From Dipteris shenzhenensis (Eukaryota > Polypodiophyta > Polypodiopsida > Gleicheniales), in assembly GCA_047967505.1 (NCBI GenBank), contig CM106541.1: DNA of 64,000 nucleotides, one strand, 5' to 3'. The translations under genes and the position numbers were made by a program. The number at the start of each line of letters is the position of its first letter. Position 1 is the stretch's first letter. The notes under the pieces were generated by a model. That model saw only the letters and a list, made by a program, of their open reading frames with translations, did no database searches and had not been told where the DNA came from. This document shows positions 20,004-31,860 of the stretch, one piece after another.

Positions 20004-23000
20004 AGGTGAAGAAGCTGTCAGCATGGGCAGCATGAGCAAAATCTTGCAAAATTCTTTGAGGTGAGAGTGCACCCTAGGAAGGTGGTTCTACTACTCAAAG
20101 GGTTCAGGGAATAGTCACATGTAGAGGGAGAATAAGCTCTTGCAATTTTGGATGAGGAGAGGGCAAACTAGTGAATAAGGAGAAAGAAGGTGGTAGGAGT
20201 GATGACATGGCAAAAAATAATTGAGGCTAGGAGCTCAAGGAGGACGTGGATCTGGTATCAAATGAAGGAACTGAAAAGAAGTCATGATGAGACCAACAAT
20301 GAAGGAGAAAGAGTACTTTATTCATGAGAGGAAGTTCCAATATATAGGCCAGTGATACATTGTATGTGAGCTCAAGAGAGAGCATCCTAGATTCACAAAT
20401 CACTCCACTGATCTCTCCATGAATCTCTCAATCATGCACTAGAACCTTCCACACTCACACCTACTGACTGACACATCATCAATCACACCTACTATAGGCA
20501 CACTCACCACACAGGTGGTCACACACATGGACACCAAGCACACACACACAAACATAGGTATACCTTCATCAATTTGTTCTAACACTTTACATATAGAAGG
20601 ATTTTTTGAAGAGACTCTTGGGTCTTATAGAAGATCTTTAAGTCCTTTGATTTGTAAACTCTAATCTATCATGACACGTTTTATGTATGGTTAGAGTTTA
20701 TGCATCAAGTGCACTCACTTATGGGGCAATACAAGTGTACAAACTGTGTTGTACCTAGGGCAATACACTTGTATGTGGAAGTACATGATTGAGAAATTAA
20801 AAAAATAAAAAAATTCTGTTGAGACTTTATAGATAGGTATTTATTTGTTTGGTTATGGTCTAATACCACAAGCTAAACTAAGGAATAGAGATGTAGTTTC
20901 TCCTTTACATGGGAGATATTTGGGGAATACATATTCTTTTAATTATTTTGTAAGTAGGATTAATGTTCTCTACGTTTCAAAAATATTGAAACTTATATTC
21001 ATTATTAGAACCAACTAAACCAATCATCATCACAAGGCAATAAGTTCATTAGGACCCAATGTTCTACACAATTACAAACATTAAGGTAGTATTTTTATTA
21101 GAACTAAATAAAGGTTTAATACTGGTAGTATTTTAAGATGGAAACCTAAAAAATACAGCAATGATTCATGACAAAATAACTTTTTAGATTCTATCTTTTG
21201 TACTCTTAATAATTTGATAAGTTGAATAATAGAAAACATGTTAGTCCAACAAATATCACACACAAAATAAAGCACAATCCAACACATATCATACCAAAAA
21301 AGGAAAACTTATGATTGCTTGCATGCTTTTCCTTAAAGAATTATAGTCATTTAGCTTCGAATGTTGATTTTATTAAACATTGTCAAAAGTAAATGGACAT
21401 GCAAAACATTTTTAGAAGTTAAAGGACATGGAGAACATAGATAGAGGCAAGAACAATTGTGTTTTGAAGTGGCCCCTAGATGATGTTGAAGCTTAAATTT
21501 GGGTTAAAAACTTGACCTTGCCTACCAAACAAAAAATTATTCATTACATATTAGTATTTTTCTTTTAATAACTTCGATGTAAGTCATGAACTAGCCCATT
21601 TTTCATTTCCTTGGCCTTTGGCAAATGTCTCCAACATCCTAGCAATTTATATACATGATGAGATTAAAGATTACAACTGCAAGCTACTAAATTATAGGAA
21701 ACCATTCAAAAATTTCTACACTAGTTGAATGAGAAATATTAAAGAGATCTATGCAATTTTAAAGTTTGACATAGCTATGAGCTAGGAAAGAATGCATCCA
21801 TAGACATGCATTGCAAATCATTAGCCAAACATTGGAATTTTCATTGTTGCATGATAAATAGTATAAGCTAGGTCATGTACATCATGGATAACAAGTACAA
21901 TAAGATTCCCGAAAGTGAATCTAGCACTTGATAGCCACAACCTTAACACAACATGGCAACTTGCTTGAATATCATCAAAAGTTAACTAGTTTACCAATAA
22001 GGTAGCTTGCATAAAATTTTATTGTTTATTGTTGCAAATACTCATATCTTCATACCAAACACCTTTAGGCCAATTAAAATATTAAATATCTTACACAAGG
22101 GACATAATATTATGTAAAAGAAACGTGTTTAATTATTTTGGCACTAGCTTGAGGCCAAGAATGCAACAATTAAATGCAATAACTATTGTGACTTATTTAA
22201 TAGATGACTAGTTTAATTGAAGGGTTTTGTGCTTGAAAAGTGAGTTGGGAGACAATCATCATAGGTTTGGTTGGATGTTGCACATTTTTCTCAAATTTTC
22301 ATTGCAATGGTGGACGAGATTTGATTTTGTACAAGTTTTGAAAACATTGGTTGATTTATCGAGGGAGAAGAAAAAAACTAGGCAAGGAATAGAAAAATCC
22401 CAATGAGTACTTAGTAGTGTTAGTTCCTAGTCTACAATAGCAAAAAACATGTCTTTATCTCCTAATCGGATGATTCTATCATCATCTCAAATTCACTATA
22501 AAGTACTACTAGAAAATGCTTAGGGAATAGCATCAAAGCATCATTTACAAATTTTCAATTCCTCTTTTTTTTAGGTAGAAAACTGTTGATTATATTAATA
22601 TAAAAAGACTTTGTACATCATAAAAGTTATCCTTGACAGGATATCCTTGGAGTCCAACTAAACCTAAGTTTTAGGCTCAAACAAAATGAACCCTACTTCA
22701 GATGCTACTGCAAACCTTAGAGCCAGGATATCCAAATGAACCATAAAGCATGGGCCCTTAATTGGAACCAAAGCTCCTAATTGGTCTTAATTGCATATCC
22801 CAATAAAATGGCTTTCTAGTTGACTAGCTCCCCAATTTCTATCTAAATATATTTCCACATCTTTTTAGCATGACGGCAAGCAACAAACAACTAGAAAATG
22901 TCTTCAATATAACACCAAGTCATCTTATGTATTTGCCATGTCCTCTCCCTATGTTGAGACCTCTTGCATTAGTCCACATAGCTTTCTGTAATATAAGCCA

Positions 23001-24230
23001 AGCTTTATCTTCTTAGGGATCTTCTTGTTCCATATCTTCCCAAACCTTTCATACCACTTTTCTCTACTATCATGAAGTCTGGGATGTTTTTATCGAAGCT
23101 ATACTTATATATTAATATTAATCTTGGTGAATGAAATTTGTATTTCTAACATAATTGTTTACCCCTTCCATACGTATGCATATTTTGAATTTGAGAATAA
23201 ATCTCCATCTATATATACATCATAAGTTACATTGGAAATATATTTTTAAAATACTCTCATGTAGATAAACTGCATGTAAGTTTCAAAATTGAAAAATCCC
23301 CCTCTATTAAGCAACTTGCTATGCTACACTTTATAAGGTGACCGTCAAAGCATACAAGAAATGGTTATTAGTTGCTTTTATAAGGAAAGCCCAAGTATTT
23401 TACCTATTTGGGTGACATAGGATAGGCTAGTGTTAAATTCTATATGTGTTTAAGTGGTCATCATTAGGCCCATTATATAGGCATTTTGAGAATCTCTAGG
23501 AAGAAGGGAGCCATTTTAAAGTATTTTTGAAGGAAGCATACACAATGATTTTACACAAAAATAGTGCTTGAAAGGATAGTAGTATTTTATATGATCCACT
23601 ATCTTAAGATATCACCTCACATGAAATAGGCAATCTCCTTTCTCAATCACATTTTTAAATCTCCAAGACAGTTGTATCTAGATCTACCCTTTGAGAACTA
23701 CTTGATTACAAAATTGCAATTCAGTAGGAAACTTTGTCAAGTTGGCCTACGTCTCTAATATCACCTTTTTCAATGCTATTTGAGACAACACTAGTATTAG
23801 TTTTATTACGTGACTAGCGATCAAGGAGGAAGACAAACCCATAATAGTTACAAGAGGAAACACCTTTTCATCCCATGTAGCGCAAGATGTTAACACGGAA
23901 TGTCGAAGAAGAATATACAACTCATCAAAAACAAGATAGAATCATGCAAGGTGGCATGTAACCCGTCATATACAAGGTCTCATATGGGTGGACACTAATG
24001 AAAATGATGGTGTAGAGTCTTCCAATGTGGATGCCCATGCATAAGTTTCAAAATTTCTTTGTAATTTTAGTTATCTAATTTGCAGTAAAGCCAACATATA
24101 ATGGCCATGAGTTGCAGTATAAATGAGAAATTTTGTGTTATTGGATGTTAATTATAAGTATTTAGCTCAAGGTTGCACTAATTTTACATTTTTTAGAGTT
24201 TTTATTGAAACAGGTATTTTTAAAAATTAG
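20004..24230 (+). other. AT-rich spacer, no gene seen
   Basis: About 4.2 kb with no long open frame and no recognised motif. Positions 20260-20600 look LTR-like (TATA-like AATATATAGG, AATAAAG in minus orientation), but no partner or primer site was found. Confidence 0.5.
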
Positions 24231-24242
24231 GGTTTTGGGCCC

Positions 24243-24251
24243 TATATAAAA
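24243..24251 (+). promoter_or_regulatory. TATA box upstream of the histone-like copy
   Basis: TATATAAAA, 132 bases before the ATG at 24383, followed by a CT/CA-rich leader. If it is the native promoter, the copy was not made from a processed mRNA. Confidence 0.4.
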
Positions 24252-24382
24252 GAATAGTCCCTCATTTTCATTTCATTGTTTAAAGAGCTCTCCACTCCCA
24301 CACCACCTCCCACTTGCCCCTAACATTTCCACCCTATCTCTCACACCCTCACCCTTTCTCTCACACACTCTCTCCATCCCCC

Positions 24383-25095
24383 ATGGCTAGGCCCAAGATC
24401 AAGGCACCACGGAGATTGGCACAGCTAGACCCACCTCCAGACTTAGAGACCCTTGATGATCCCTGTCGAAGGGAGAAACTACCAATCCGAGAGCTAGACA
24501 TGGAGCAAGAGGGACAGAGGAAGGCACAAGAAGAGGGATAGAGGAAGGCACAAGAAGATCCTTATGTAGAGACTAATGACTCAGAGAGCACAGAGGAGGA
24601 GTGCGAGGAAGAAGGACCAATGCAAGAACAGACAATTAGGGTCCAAGCCAACAGGGGAGAGGTGCCCGAGCTCTAAGTACAGGGCAAAGAGGCCCTCAAA
24701 ATCCAAGAAGAGGCCCTCCACATCAAGGGCAAAGAGGCCCTCCTCCAGTGAGGCGATACAAATTAAAGCTGGGGATGGTGACACTTCAAGAGATCAGAAA
24801 GTTTCAAAAGTCCATCGATCTGCTCATCTCGATGGTGAGCTTCACAAGGGTGGTACGCGAGGTCATGCAGGACCTCAACCTTAGCTCAACCTCCTGGTTT
24901 TACAAGCATGGAGTTGTGGAGGCTCTCTGGCATATTTCTAGAGATGCCTTGCTTACCATGTAGCATGCAACTGAGGCCTACCTAGTAGACCTCATGGATG
25001 ACACCCAACTCGCTACCATCCATAGGAAAAGGGTCACAGTGACCACCACAGACATGCAGTTTATTGTCCGTCTTACGAAGCCCAAGGGCACTTAG
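24383..25095 (+). pseudogene. Histone H3 variant pseudogene, CENH3-like
   Basis: Starts MARPKIKAPRR, like the MARTK start of H3/CENH3. The long tail reads first in one frame (with an in-frame TAG at 24539 inside a 24-base duplication). It then reads best as a Lys/Arg/Ser-rich tail in a second frame (24600-24745). The core is in a third frame from 24748: RRYKLKLGMVTLQEIRKFQKS matches the H3 alpha-N helix, SFTRVVREVMQDL matches helix 1, and TEAYLVDLMDDTQLATIHRKRVT matches helix 2 through loop 2. Loop 1 is about three residues longer than in canonical H3 and contains a Trp, as in centromeric CENH3. About 12 extra codons with a TAG interrupt helix 2 near 24920-24965. With stops and frame changes it cannot encode a histone. 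The family call is firm; the CENH3 subtype is inferred from loop 1 and the divergent tail. Confidence 0.82.
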
Positions 25096-25547
25096 GGATT
25101 TTGTATGCTCTGCCTTGTGTGATAGTTAGAGTTCATGTACTTTGCCTATGGGCATCTATCTTGTATCAGCCTCTTTTCAATATAATAAAATGTCTTTTTT
25201 AAAATTGTATTTGTATGTGCAATCTCAAATTTATTTTCATTGTATTTGCAATCTATTAATTTACTTACATGCAATCTTAATTTACTTACGAAAGACTTTT
25301 TGATGGCGTATACAACAACAAAATGAAATAATAGACCTCAAATCTCAATGGAACATGCAAAAGGAAATAATACTCAATTTTACTTAACATGGAAAAGGAA
25401 ACAATGTTCTATAGTGGGAAGAGAATATAAATTGAAAATGGTATTCTTTATTGACATAGAGTAGTATTATAAAGATCACCCACTTGAATGCACAAGATAC
25501 TCTAGTCTAGGCTTCTTCTTGCTTGGCTCAGATCCCTTTTTTGCTTG
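25096..25547 (+). other. Spacer downstream of the histone-like copy
   Basis: AT-rich, no open frame of interest. AATAAAATG near 25175 could be a polyadenylation signal. Confidence 0.4.
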
Positions 25548-25921
25548 CTAAAGCAGAGAGGGTTGCACAATTTCATTCTCTATAGCCTGGGGATCTGTAA
25601 TGCCAAATAGCCCTGCAATAGATATGATACTATGGAGAGGACCGGATCGTGTGTCCAAGAACAAAAATAAAGCTACACTACACCTAACTAGAACAACACA
25701 ATCTATAGTAGGATGGATGGGCCTCATCTTCACCATCCAATTGAGGACCTTGAACTTCATGATATTCATCTTTCCATCCGGCGATAATTGTTGATGGAAC
25801 ACCAAAATGTGTTGAGCCACTCTGTTGATGTAGTGGCCGTTCAAAGCCATCCCCCCACCAAAAGACCCTTTGGGTTCCACCCTGGCGTCTGGTATATTCA
25901 TCAACCCATAAAATATCCTGC
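25548..25921 (-). pseudogene. Unrecognised exon-like open segment
   Basis: Minus strand. A good acceptor (ATGTTGGTGGCAG) ends at 25922, and an open frame of about 120 codons follows (IFYGLMNIPDARVEPKG ... DPQAIENEIVQP), ending in a TAG at the 3' side and then a Lys-rich stretch (KKGSEPSKKKPR) before another stop. Composition is protein-like, but no family is recognised. Confidence 0.35.
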
Positions 25922-25996
25922 CACCAACATATTACATTAAAACCCAAAGATTATATAAATTAATAAAACATCATTTTTTAAGAAATAATAAGAATA

Positions 25997-26221
25997 ATGG
26001 TTTTTCATAGATGAAAAATAATATCGTTACAAAATCATGTTTGGGAGGCCATTGAGACCCTAGCAACAACTGCAGAAACTAGGCTCTGGTCACATGATGT
26101 CGGATTTTGGGCTTGTAGGGGTTTTTTTTGCATAAAGTTGATGCACATGGTTGCTAGGGTCTCAGTGGCCTCCCAAACATGATTTTTTAAAGATATTATT
26201 TTTCATCTGTGAAAAAACCAT
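25997..26221 (+). repeat. Inverted-repeat (foldback) element
   Basis: Arms 25997-26067 and 26150-26221 are near-perfect reverse complements (about 71 bases each) around an 82-base loop. The core TTTGGGAGGCCATTGAGACC recurs in other repeats to the right, so this looks like a MITE-type or foldback repeat. Confidence 0.8.
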
Positions 26222-26800
26222 AACCCTAATTGTTTCCACAAATGGAGTGGCAGGGGCATGTGTCAAGGACAAGTGGCATTGGCGGGATAACCTAGGTTTA
26301 AAATCATAAAATTTTGTTGGGTTTTTTACTCTAAACCTAAACCCTAATTTTTATTCCCTAAATCTAATTGTATTCCATGTGGCCTGAATTAAAACCACAA
26401 ACCTGTTATTTTCCCTATATTTCAAAACCATAACCCTAATTGTTTCCACAAATGGAGTGGCAGGGGCAAGTCGTAGGGGAAAGTGGAAGTGGTAGGATAT
26501 CCTGGGTTTAAGATCATAAAATTTGGTTGGGTTTTATACCCTAAACCCTTGGACCTATTTCTTTATTAAAAAAAAACAAATTTGGGAGGCCATTGAGACC
26601 CTAGCAACCATGTGCATCATTTTCAAGGAAAAAAATCCCTTGAAAACCCTAAATTTGACATCATGCAACCAGAGCCCAATTTTTGCAAGGGCAAGTGGTA
26701 GGGGAAAGTGGCTATGGCAAGATGTCCTGGGTTTAAAATCATAAAATTTGGTTGGGATTTGTACCCTAAACCCTTAGCCTTATTTCTTTTATTAAAAAAA
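26212..26800 (+). repeat. Tandem array, period about 210-225
   Basis: The block with GTTTCCACAAATGGAGTGGC, followed by a CCTGGGTTTAAAATCATAAA-like segment and CCCTAAACCC, starts at about 26215 and again at about 26425. A partial copy starts near 26690. The second unit carries half of the foldback sequence at 26580. Confidence 0.8.
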
Positions 26801-26805
26801 AAATT

Positions 26806-26920
26806 TTGGGAGGCCACTGAGACCCTAGCAACCATGTACATCATTTTCAAGCAAAAAAAATCGGGGTTTTTTTGCATGAAAATGATGCACGTGGTTGCTA
26901 AGGTATCAGTGGCCTCCCAA
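26806..26920 (+). repeat. Near-perfect hairpin, about 53 bp arms
   Basis: Left arm 26806-26858, right arm 26867-26920, with a loop of about 8 bases. Same family as 25997-26221 but with a short loop, so a long RNA hairpin would form if transcribed. Confidence 0.8.
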
Positions 26921-26933
26921 CCCCCCCCCTGTG

Positions 26934-26944
26934 TGTGTGTGTGT

Positions 26945-27027
<83 letters not shown>
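26934..27027 (+). repeat. (GT)n microsatellite
   Basis: About 94 bases of GT, interrupted once near 26945. Confidence 0.95.
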
Positions 27028-27029
<2 letters not shown>

Positions 27030-27219
27030 GTTATGGATAAATTTGACCAAGGTAAAAGGCATAAATATGTGTGTGTGCTTGTATGCGGAAATAGTATAAT
27101 AAAATATGGTGTGCATAGGACCCAGGGTTGAGGTGGCAGGGCATGACCATGTGCCACCCTTCCATGTAAGAGGACCCATAGGTGTGTTGTGCATAATCCA
27201 TGGCAGTAATATTATAAAA

Positions 27220-28027
27220 TGTTAAGGTGGCACGGTTCCTCCATGTGCCACCCCTCCACCTAGGTGGTCCCATGCCTGCATTTAGTGAGACATGGTCCAA
27301 GGACCATGGGAGAAGTAATATAAAATAGGTGGAGATGGATATTATATTGGATTATTCCCTCCATGTAGGATAGGCCCATGTGGGGGGGGGGTGTAGATAG
27401 TCCAAGAATGCAAGTTAAATAATGGGGAAAGTAAGATGAGGTGGCAAGATTCCTTGTGCCAACCCTTCACTTGTCCTCCTAGATGTTTGAACGTATCATA
27501 AAATTGAGAAGAGACCAAGGGAGTATCTTAGACTTGGGATATGGGGTTTGATTTATGTGAAAAAATGAGGCAAAGGGTTGTCGCACACAATTGAGAGTGC
27601 GTTCCTACCTAGCCCACATGGGAGATTCCGCCACACACACCATGCATGTGGGAGGATGCATTTATTGGGAGAGACCCCCTCTCTTGGCTATAAAAGGAGG
27701 GGGCTATTCCTTGATGTGACACGCTCATTCTTATAAAGCCACCATGCTAGTACTTTTATTTCCCCCCATCCTTCCTTTCAAATAAAGCATGACTCTCTTC
27801 CCTTGATGTCTCCATCTCTACACTCCACCTCCCATCATGTACATGCTCCTCTTCCCCCTCTCCCTTCCCCCTTGTGCCATAGTCTCCCTCTTCATTCCCA
27901 CCCCTCTTGATCCCTTTTCCCCACCCATGTTAATGCTTCTCCCCTCACATTCCCTTCCCCCCATGGCCTTCTAGCATTGCCATGCCTAGCATCTAGCCTC
28001 ATGCCTTGATTTTTTTTCTAGTTAATA
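27220..28027 (+). repeat. 5' LTR of the gypsy element
   Basis: Matched in inverted orientation by 54046-54787. Starts TGTTAAGGTGGCA and ends near CTAGTTAATAG just before the primer site, so the right end lacks a clear CA. A promoter-like GGCTATAAAAGG stands near 27690. Positions 27127-27180, upstream, resemble the LTR start, so the true left edge could lie further left. Confidence 0.7.
27687..27698 (+). promoter_or_regulatory. TATA box in the gypsy LTR
   Basis: GGCTATAAAAGG on the plus strand, conserved in the second copy at about 54312-54324 (minus strand). Confidence 0.6.
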
Positions 28028-28031
28028 GAAT

Positions 28032-28049
28032 TGGTGTGGCTGCTGGGAT
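28032..28049 (+). other. Primer-binding site complementary to tRNA-His
   Basis: TGGTGTGGCTGCTGGGAT is complementary over 18 bases to the CCA end, acceptor stem and T-stem of plant tRNA-His(GTG) as I know it. The match continues with one mismatch. It lies 4-5 bases after the inferred LTR end. Confidence 0.7.
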
Positions 28050-28103
28050 ACGAATCTCCACGTATGAGGATCATGCCACCTTCGACAACTTGGTAGTTCT
28101 CTT

Positions 28104-28210
28104 GTGCAAATGCTCTCCTCTCTTCTCATCCCACCCCTCTCCCTCTCATCTTCTCTCTCTCTAGTCCTCCCTCTATTTCTCCCTCTATTTCTCTCTCCTC
28201 TCTTCCTCTC

Positions 28211-28278
<68 letters not shown>

Positions 28279-28300
28279 CCCTCTCCTCTCTCTCTCACCT
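28104..28300 (+). repeat. CT-rich leader of the gypsy element
   Basis: Imperfect (CT)n and CCTCT repeats. The second copy of the LTR is also followed by a CT-rich tract (53640-53956 in minus orientation), so the tract belongs to the family. The 264-codon Ser/Leu frame across it is low-complexity. Confidence 0.7.
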
Positions 28301-29019
28301 GCATTCTCTCCATTCGTCCTGCCGTGTGCCTCACCATCATCGCCTCACCATTTGCACTGCCGTACGCATTGCCATCAGGTGTCGTGTCCCATGGCTCACC
28401 ATTTGTGTCGCATCCACCATGCTGCCATCAATTTTGCTACTGTTACTGCCTACACCACCACCACCTATGCTTGTCATTGGGCACTGCCCCACGCTTGTGC
28501 CACCTGTGCCTACTGTCACTGCCCATGCGCTACTGTCTATCCCACTGCCATCGCCACTTACACTTGCCACCAGGTGCCACCTTGCGCTTGCGCCACTTGT
28601 GCCTATTGTCACTGCCTGCGCACTGATGTCTATCCCGCTGCCACTGCCACCTGCGCTTGTCGCCTATGCCTGTGCACCATTGTCGCCAAGATCTTGCTAC
28701 TACCTCCACCCATGCTACCACCTCCGCACTCTGTGCATCGTGTTTGCTCGCCTCGTTATCCACTCCTCCCTCGCATTTCATGCCCACCGCTACCTCACCG
28801 CCTCCTCCTTGGTTTGCATCCTACAGCCTCTATGGCAACAAAGCTTCCGATGTCCGTGTCTTTTTAATGGGGTAGAATTTCTTGGTGCCGCAAAATGAAG
28901 AAGTGTTCAGTTCTCCGAGCTCTTCATGATTGGCTGGTAAAAATTAGAAGGTATTCCTAGGCAAAGAAGATGCATGAAAAGTGAGTCTCTTCTAGAGAAT
29001 TCTCTTAAGCGGCCGACAA

Positions 29020-29810
29020 AATGTCAGAATCTAGTTGTTCATCTAACTCTATCCCTTTGAAGGTCAAGAAGAAAAGAGTGTTCAAGAAAAAGGTCAAGGT
29101 CCAGGAAAAGCCAAGGAGCTATTACTATGATTATGCCAAGGAGCTAGGGTTCTCCAAATTCTTATGTAATAACATGCATTTATATGGTTAAGATGTTTCG
29201 TCCTCGGAACCTGTTTGTTCCTAATCAACCTTTTGTTCTACATCATGAACTTCATGTGGTAATTTTGTTTAGACACAAAGTGAATTTTCAATAGAAAATT
29301 GTGAGCTTGTTTGGGGCAGAACGCCTTACTGAGGCATCCCCTCATCCACTCATCCTCCCAATCCTAGATTATCAGGAGACTTGGGATGTACTTGTCTTGG
29401 TGCTCATATGACATCGTCTTGGGTCTTACACTTTGATGGTGCTTATAGACCTTCAACAAAAGCGGTGGGGGTAGGAGTGACCTTGACTTCACCCGACGGA
29501 GAAAAGTTTTTGATGGTAGCCCCATGGCAGTAGACACTTGCAATCAGGTCGAATACTCCGCACTCATTTTTGGCTTGCAAAAAGCCAAAGGACATCAAAT
29601 CACTCAACTAGAGGTACGAGGCAACTCACAACTAGTATGCCGACAAGTGAGCACTGGGTGGAAAGTGAGAAGTGAAGCCTTAACACGCCACCATCAATAG
29701 GCTACTCAGCTTTGTCAAAACTTTGAAGAGATTCAAGTGAAGCATATACCAAGAACTTAGAATAGCATCTCTGACTCAGTAGCACAAGCATCCTATGAAT
29801 CAAAAGGAGA
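29020..29810 (+). pseudogene. ORF upstream of gag with RNase H domain
   Basis: An ATG at 29020 opens a Lys-rich segment (MSESSCSSNSIPLKVKKKRV) with later stops. From 29408 an RNase H fold of the type found in plant Tat-lineage elements is clear: WVLHFDGAY (first catalytic Asp), GVGVTLTSPDG, CNQVEYSALIFGLQKAKGH (catalytic Glu) and GNSQLVCRQV, where the usual catalytic Asp of GDS is Asn, then KHIPRT and SISDSVAQAS (last Asp region). A frameshift near 29520 and stops at 29698 and 29759 break it. Normally this domain lies downstream of RT; here it precedes gag. Confidence 0.7.
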
Positions 29811-30217
29811 TACCTCTTCAAAGGAATGGAAATGCCGAACCTCACTCCGCTAGAAGAAATCTCATGGAGACTACAAGAGCTTGAGGATTCGGAAGGTGAT
29901 GTGAAAGCCCTGCATCTTCTTACCATGGTAATGGCTTTCCTCTTTGCTTTGATGAACAACTTGATGCGATGCCATATCCCCAATCTTTCGCAATGATATC
30001 AGCTATAAAAGTTATTTACGAACTCTTCTTCGCCATTGACTCTTCCCATACGGAATATCGCACCACTCCCAATACTCCATTTCCAGCTTACATTTTCTTT
30101 CTAGAGGTCTCATCCGTGCACTTCCATTTTAAAATTCCACTCTCTATTGTCAATACATAATCTTGTATTTTCTTACCTCGTCCATTGTATTCTTTGATCC
30201 CCTCGTCTTTTCCAAGC

Positions 30218-31287
30218 ATGGCTGGCATTCCTGTGTTCTGTGGTCAAGTTGAAGAAAATCCAAATGAGTATCTTGTGGCCTTCAAGTGCCATTGTGTTTC
30301 TCTCAACTTTCTTACTGAAGATAGATGGTCATTGGTTCTTCACACATTTCTAGAGGGTTTGGCTCAAGTGTGGTATGAGAAGCAAGTCGATGATGTTCGC
30401 CAAAGTTAGCCGAGGTTGGCAGCAGCTCTACGATCAAGTATTTTGGCAAAGAAGAGGAGCCGGAGAATGTGTACCTGTAGGTGGCAAACCTAAAGCCGTC
30501 AGAAGGTGAGATGGTGTGTCGATATGTGGATCGAGTGATCGTGCTCCTGGACCATTTAATTGCCACGCAGGAGGACAATGCCAAATTTTGAGCTGGAATG
30601 ACTCAGCATGTGCAAGGCTACCTTTTAGTAGGAGCAAGTGATGTATTCCGCCTCAAGCTTAAATGGGAGAATCCAGAGATCATGGTGCGAGCACAAGAGA
30701 TTGCTCAAAAGTTTGACAAAGTTCAGTCTAACCCCACTTCAAAGAATACAGTTGTCCCTCAGCAACCCCCTCAATTCATGCAACAACAACCTGGGGGATC
30801 CAACTTAGGGGCATACCCCCACCCCCCGTCAGGGATGTATCCATCGCCTCCACCTGAAATGTATGGTCCTCCCTTAGATGCTTACCCTCAATGAGATGTA
30901 TATCCCCACCCTCCGCCTGGAAGATTTCCCCAGCCTTGCCCACGAGCCCCCCTCCTTCTTAATCCCTGGGCCCCTCTTACTAAAGAACCTAGAGTCAATG
31001 ACCTTTCCAAGGCCTTGAATGATCTTCGGCTTGAGATGGTCGGCATCAAAAATCAAGCCAATCACCCTCCAAGAGAATGTGTCAATGTTGTGTGCTACGA
31101 GTGCCACCAGAAGGGTCATTATTGCACCGAATGTTCTTATATTCCAAGGGTGAATCTTCTAGGTGAATCAAGGGATTCTGACATAGAGGTCCTTGACCTC
31201 GAGAAGAGAAGTCATACCACCTCGGACCCCTCTCCAAACCGTGGACTGGCCACCTCAGGAAGAAGGTGTCCTTCTCAGAGCCCCTAG
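30218..31287 (+). pseudogene. Gypsy gag
   Basis: Starts MAGIPVFCGQVEENP at 30218 with the gag capsid motif (WSLVLHTFLEGLAQVWYE). Stops or frame changes occur near 30407 and 30480. The frame resumes at 30598 with a Pro/Gln-rich linker and a complete zinc knuckle, CYECHQKGHYCTEC (near 31100-31140). It ends at the stop near 31287. Confidence 0.85.
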
Positions 31288-31579
31288 ATGCTGAGATGAC
31301 AGACCCACCAACAGAGAAGGCTAAAAGATCTCACAGGAGTAAGTGGTCGCCCTCGGATTTCCCTATCGGCTCAAAGCAAGAAGACTATTCGGTCGTTTAG
31401 GACCTTGCTCATCAGTCTTTGAGCATCACGCTTCCTCAACTAATAGCATTAACCCCTAAGGTGAGATGTGAGTTGTAGCAAGGGCTCTCAACATGGAGGA
31501 GCAAGAAAAAGGGAAAGGTATGAGAGATTTCGTCTATCTCTAAAGATGTTGATCGGCATCTGCATACAGTAGACATCAT

Positions 31580-31860
31580 CATAGATAATTTCCGTATCAA
31601 AAGTGTGTGTTGATGGGGGAGCCGTATGTAATATCATGGTGCCTCGTATCATGAATAAGTTGAATTTGAAATGCACAAGGTGTTCCTCCACTTGAATCAA
31701 AGTAGCAGATGGTCGATGACTTGCCACCTTGGGAGTCATTGAGGATTTGCCCATCACTGTCAATGGGTTGACCACCACCATCCATTTCTATTTAGTCGAC
31801 ATTGAAGATACAGGAAGGAGTTACCCAGCAGCCAGGTGCCACTGAGCCAGAAGAAGAAGA
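31580..31860 (+). pseudogene. Gypsy aspartic protease
   Basis: The frame reads VDGGAVCNIM (DGG in place of DSG/DTG), a form seen in plant gypsy proteases, then KVADGR, LGVIEDLPITVNG and HFYLVDIED. Two stops interrupt it (near 31697 and 31718). Confidence 0.65.

Noticed and set aside
20226-20600. Possible solo LTR with GGTATCAAAT primer-like motif
   Set aside because: The primer-like motif is on the wrong strand for the LTR-like block, no TG...CA pair fits both ends, and no second copy is present.
28104-28898. 264-codon plus-strand open frame
   Set aside because: Ser/Leu, His and Ala runs come from CT-rich and CCACC-type low-complexity DNA; no domain, and it lies in the leader of a gypsy element.
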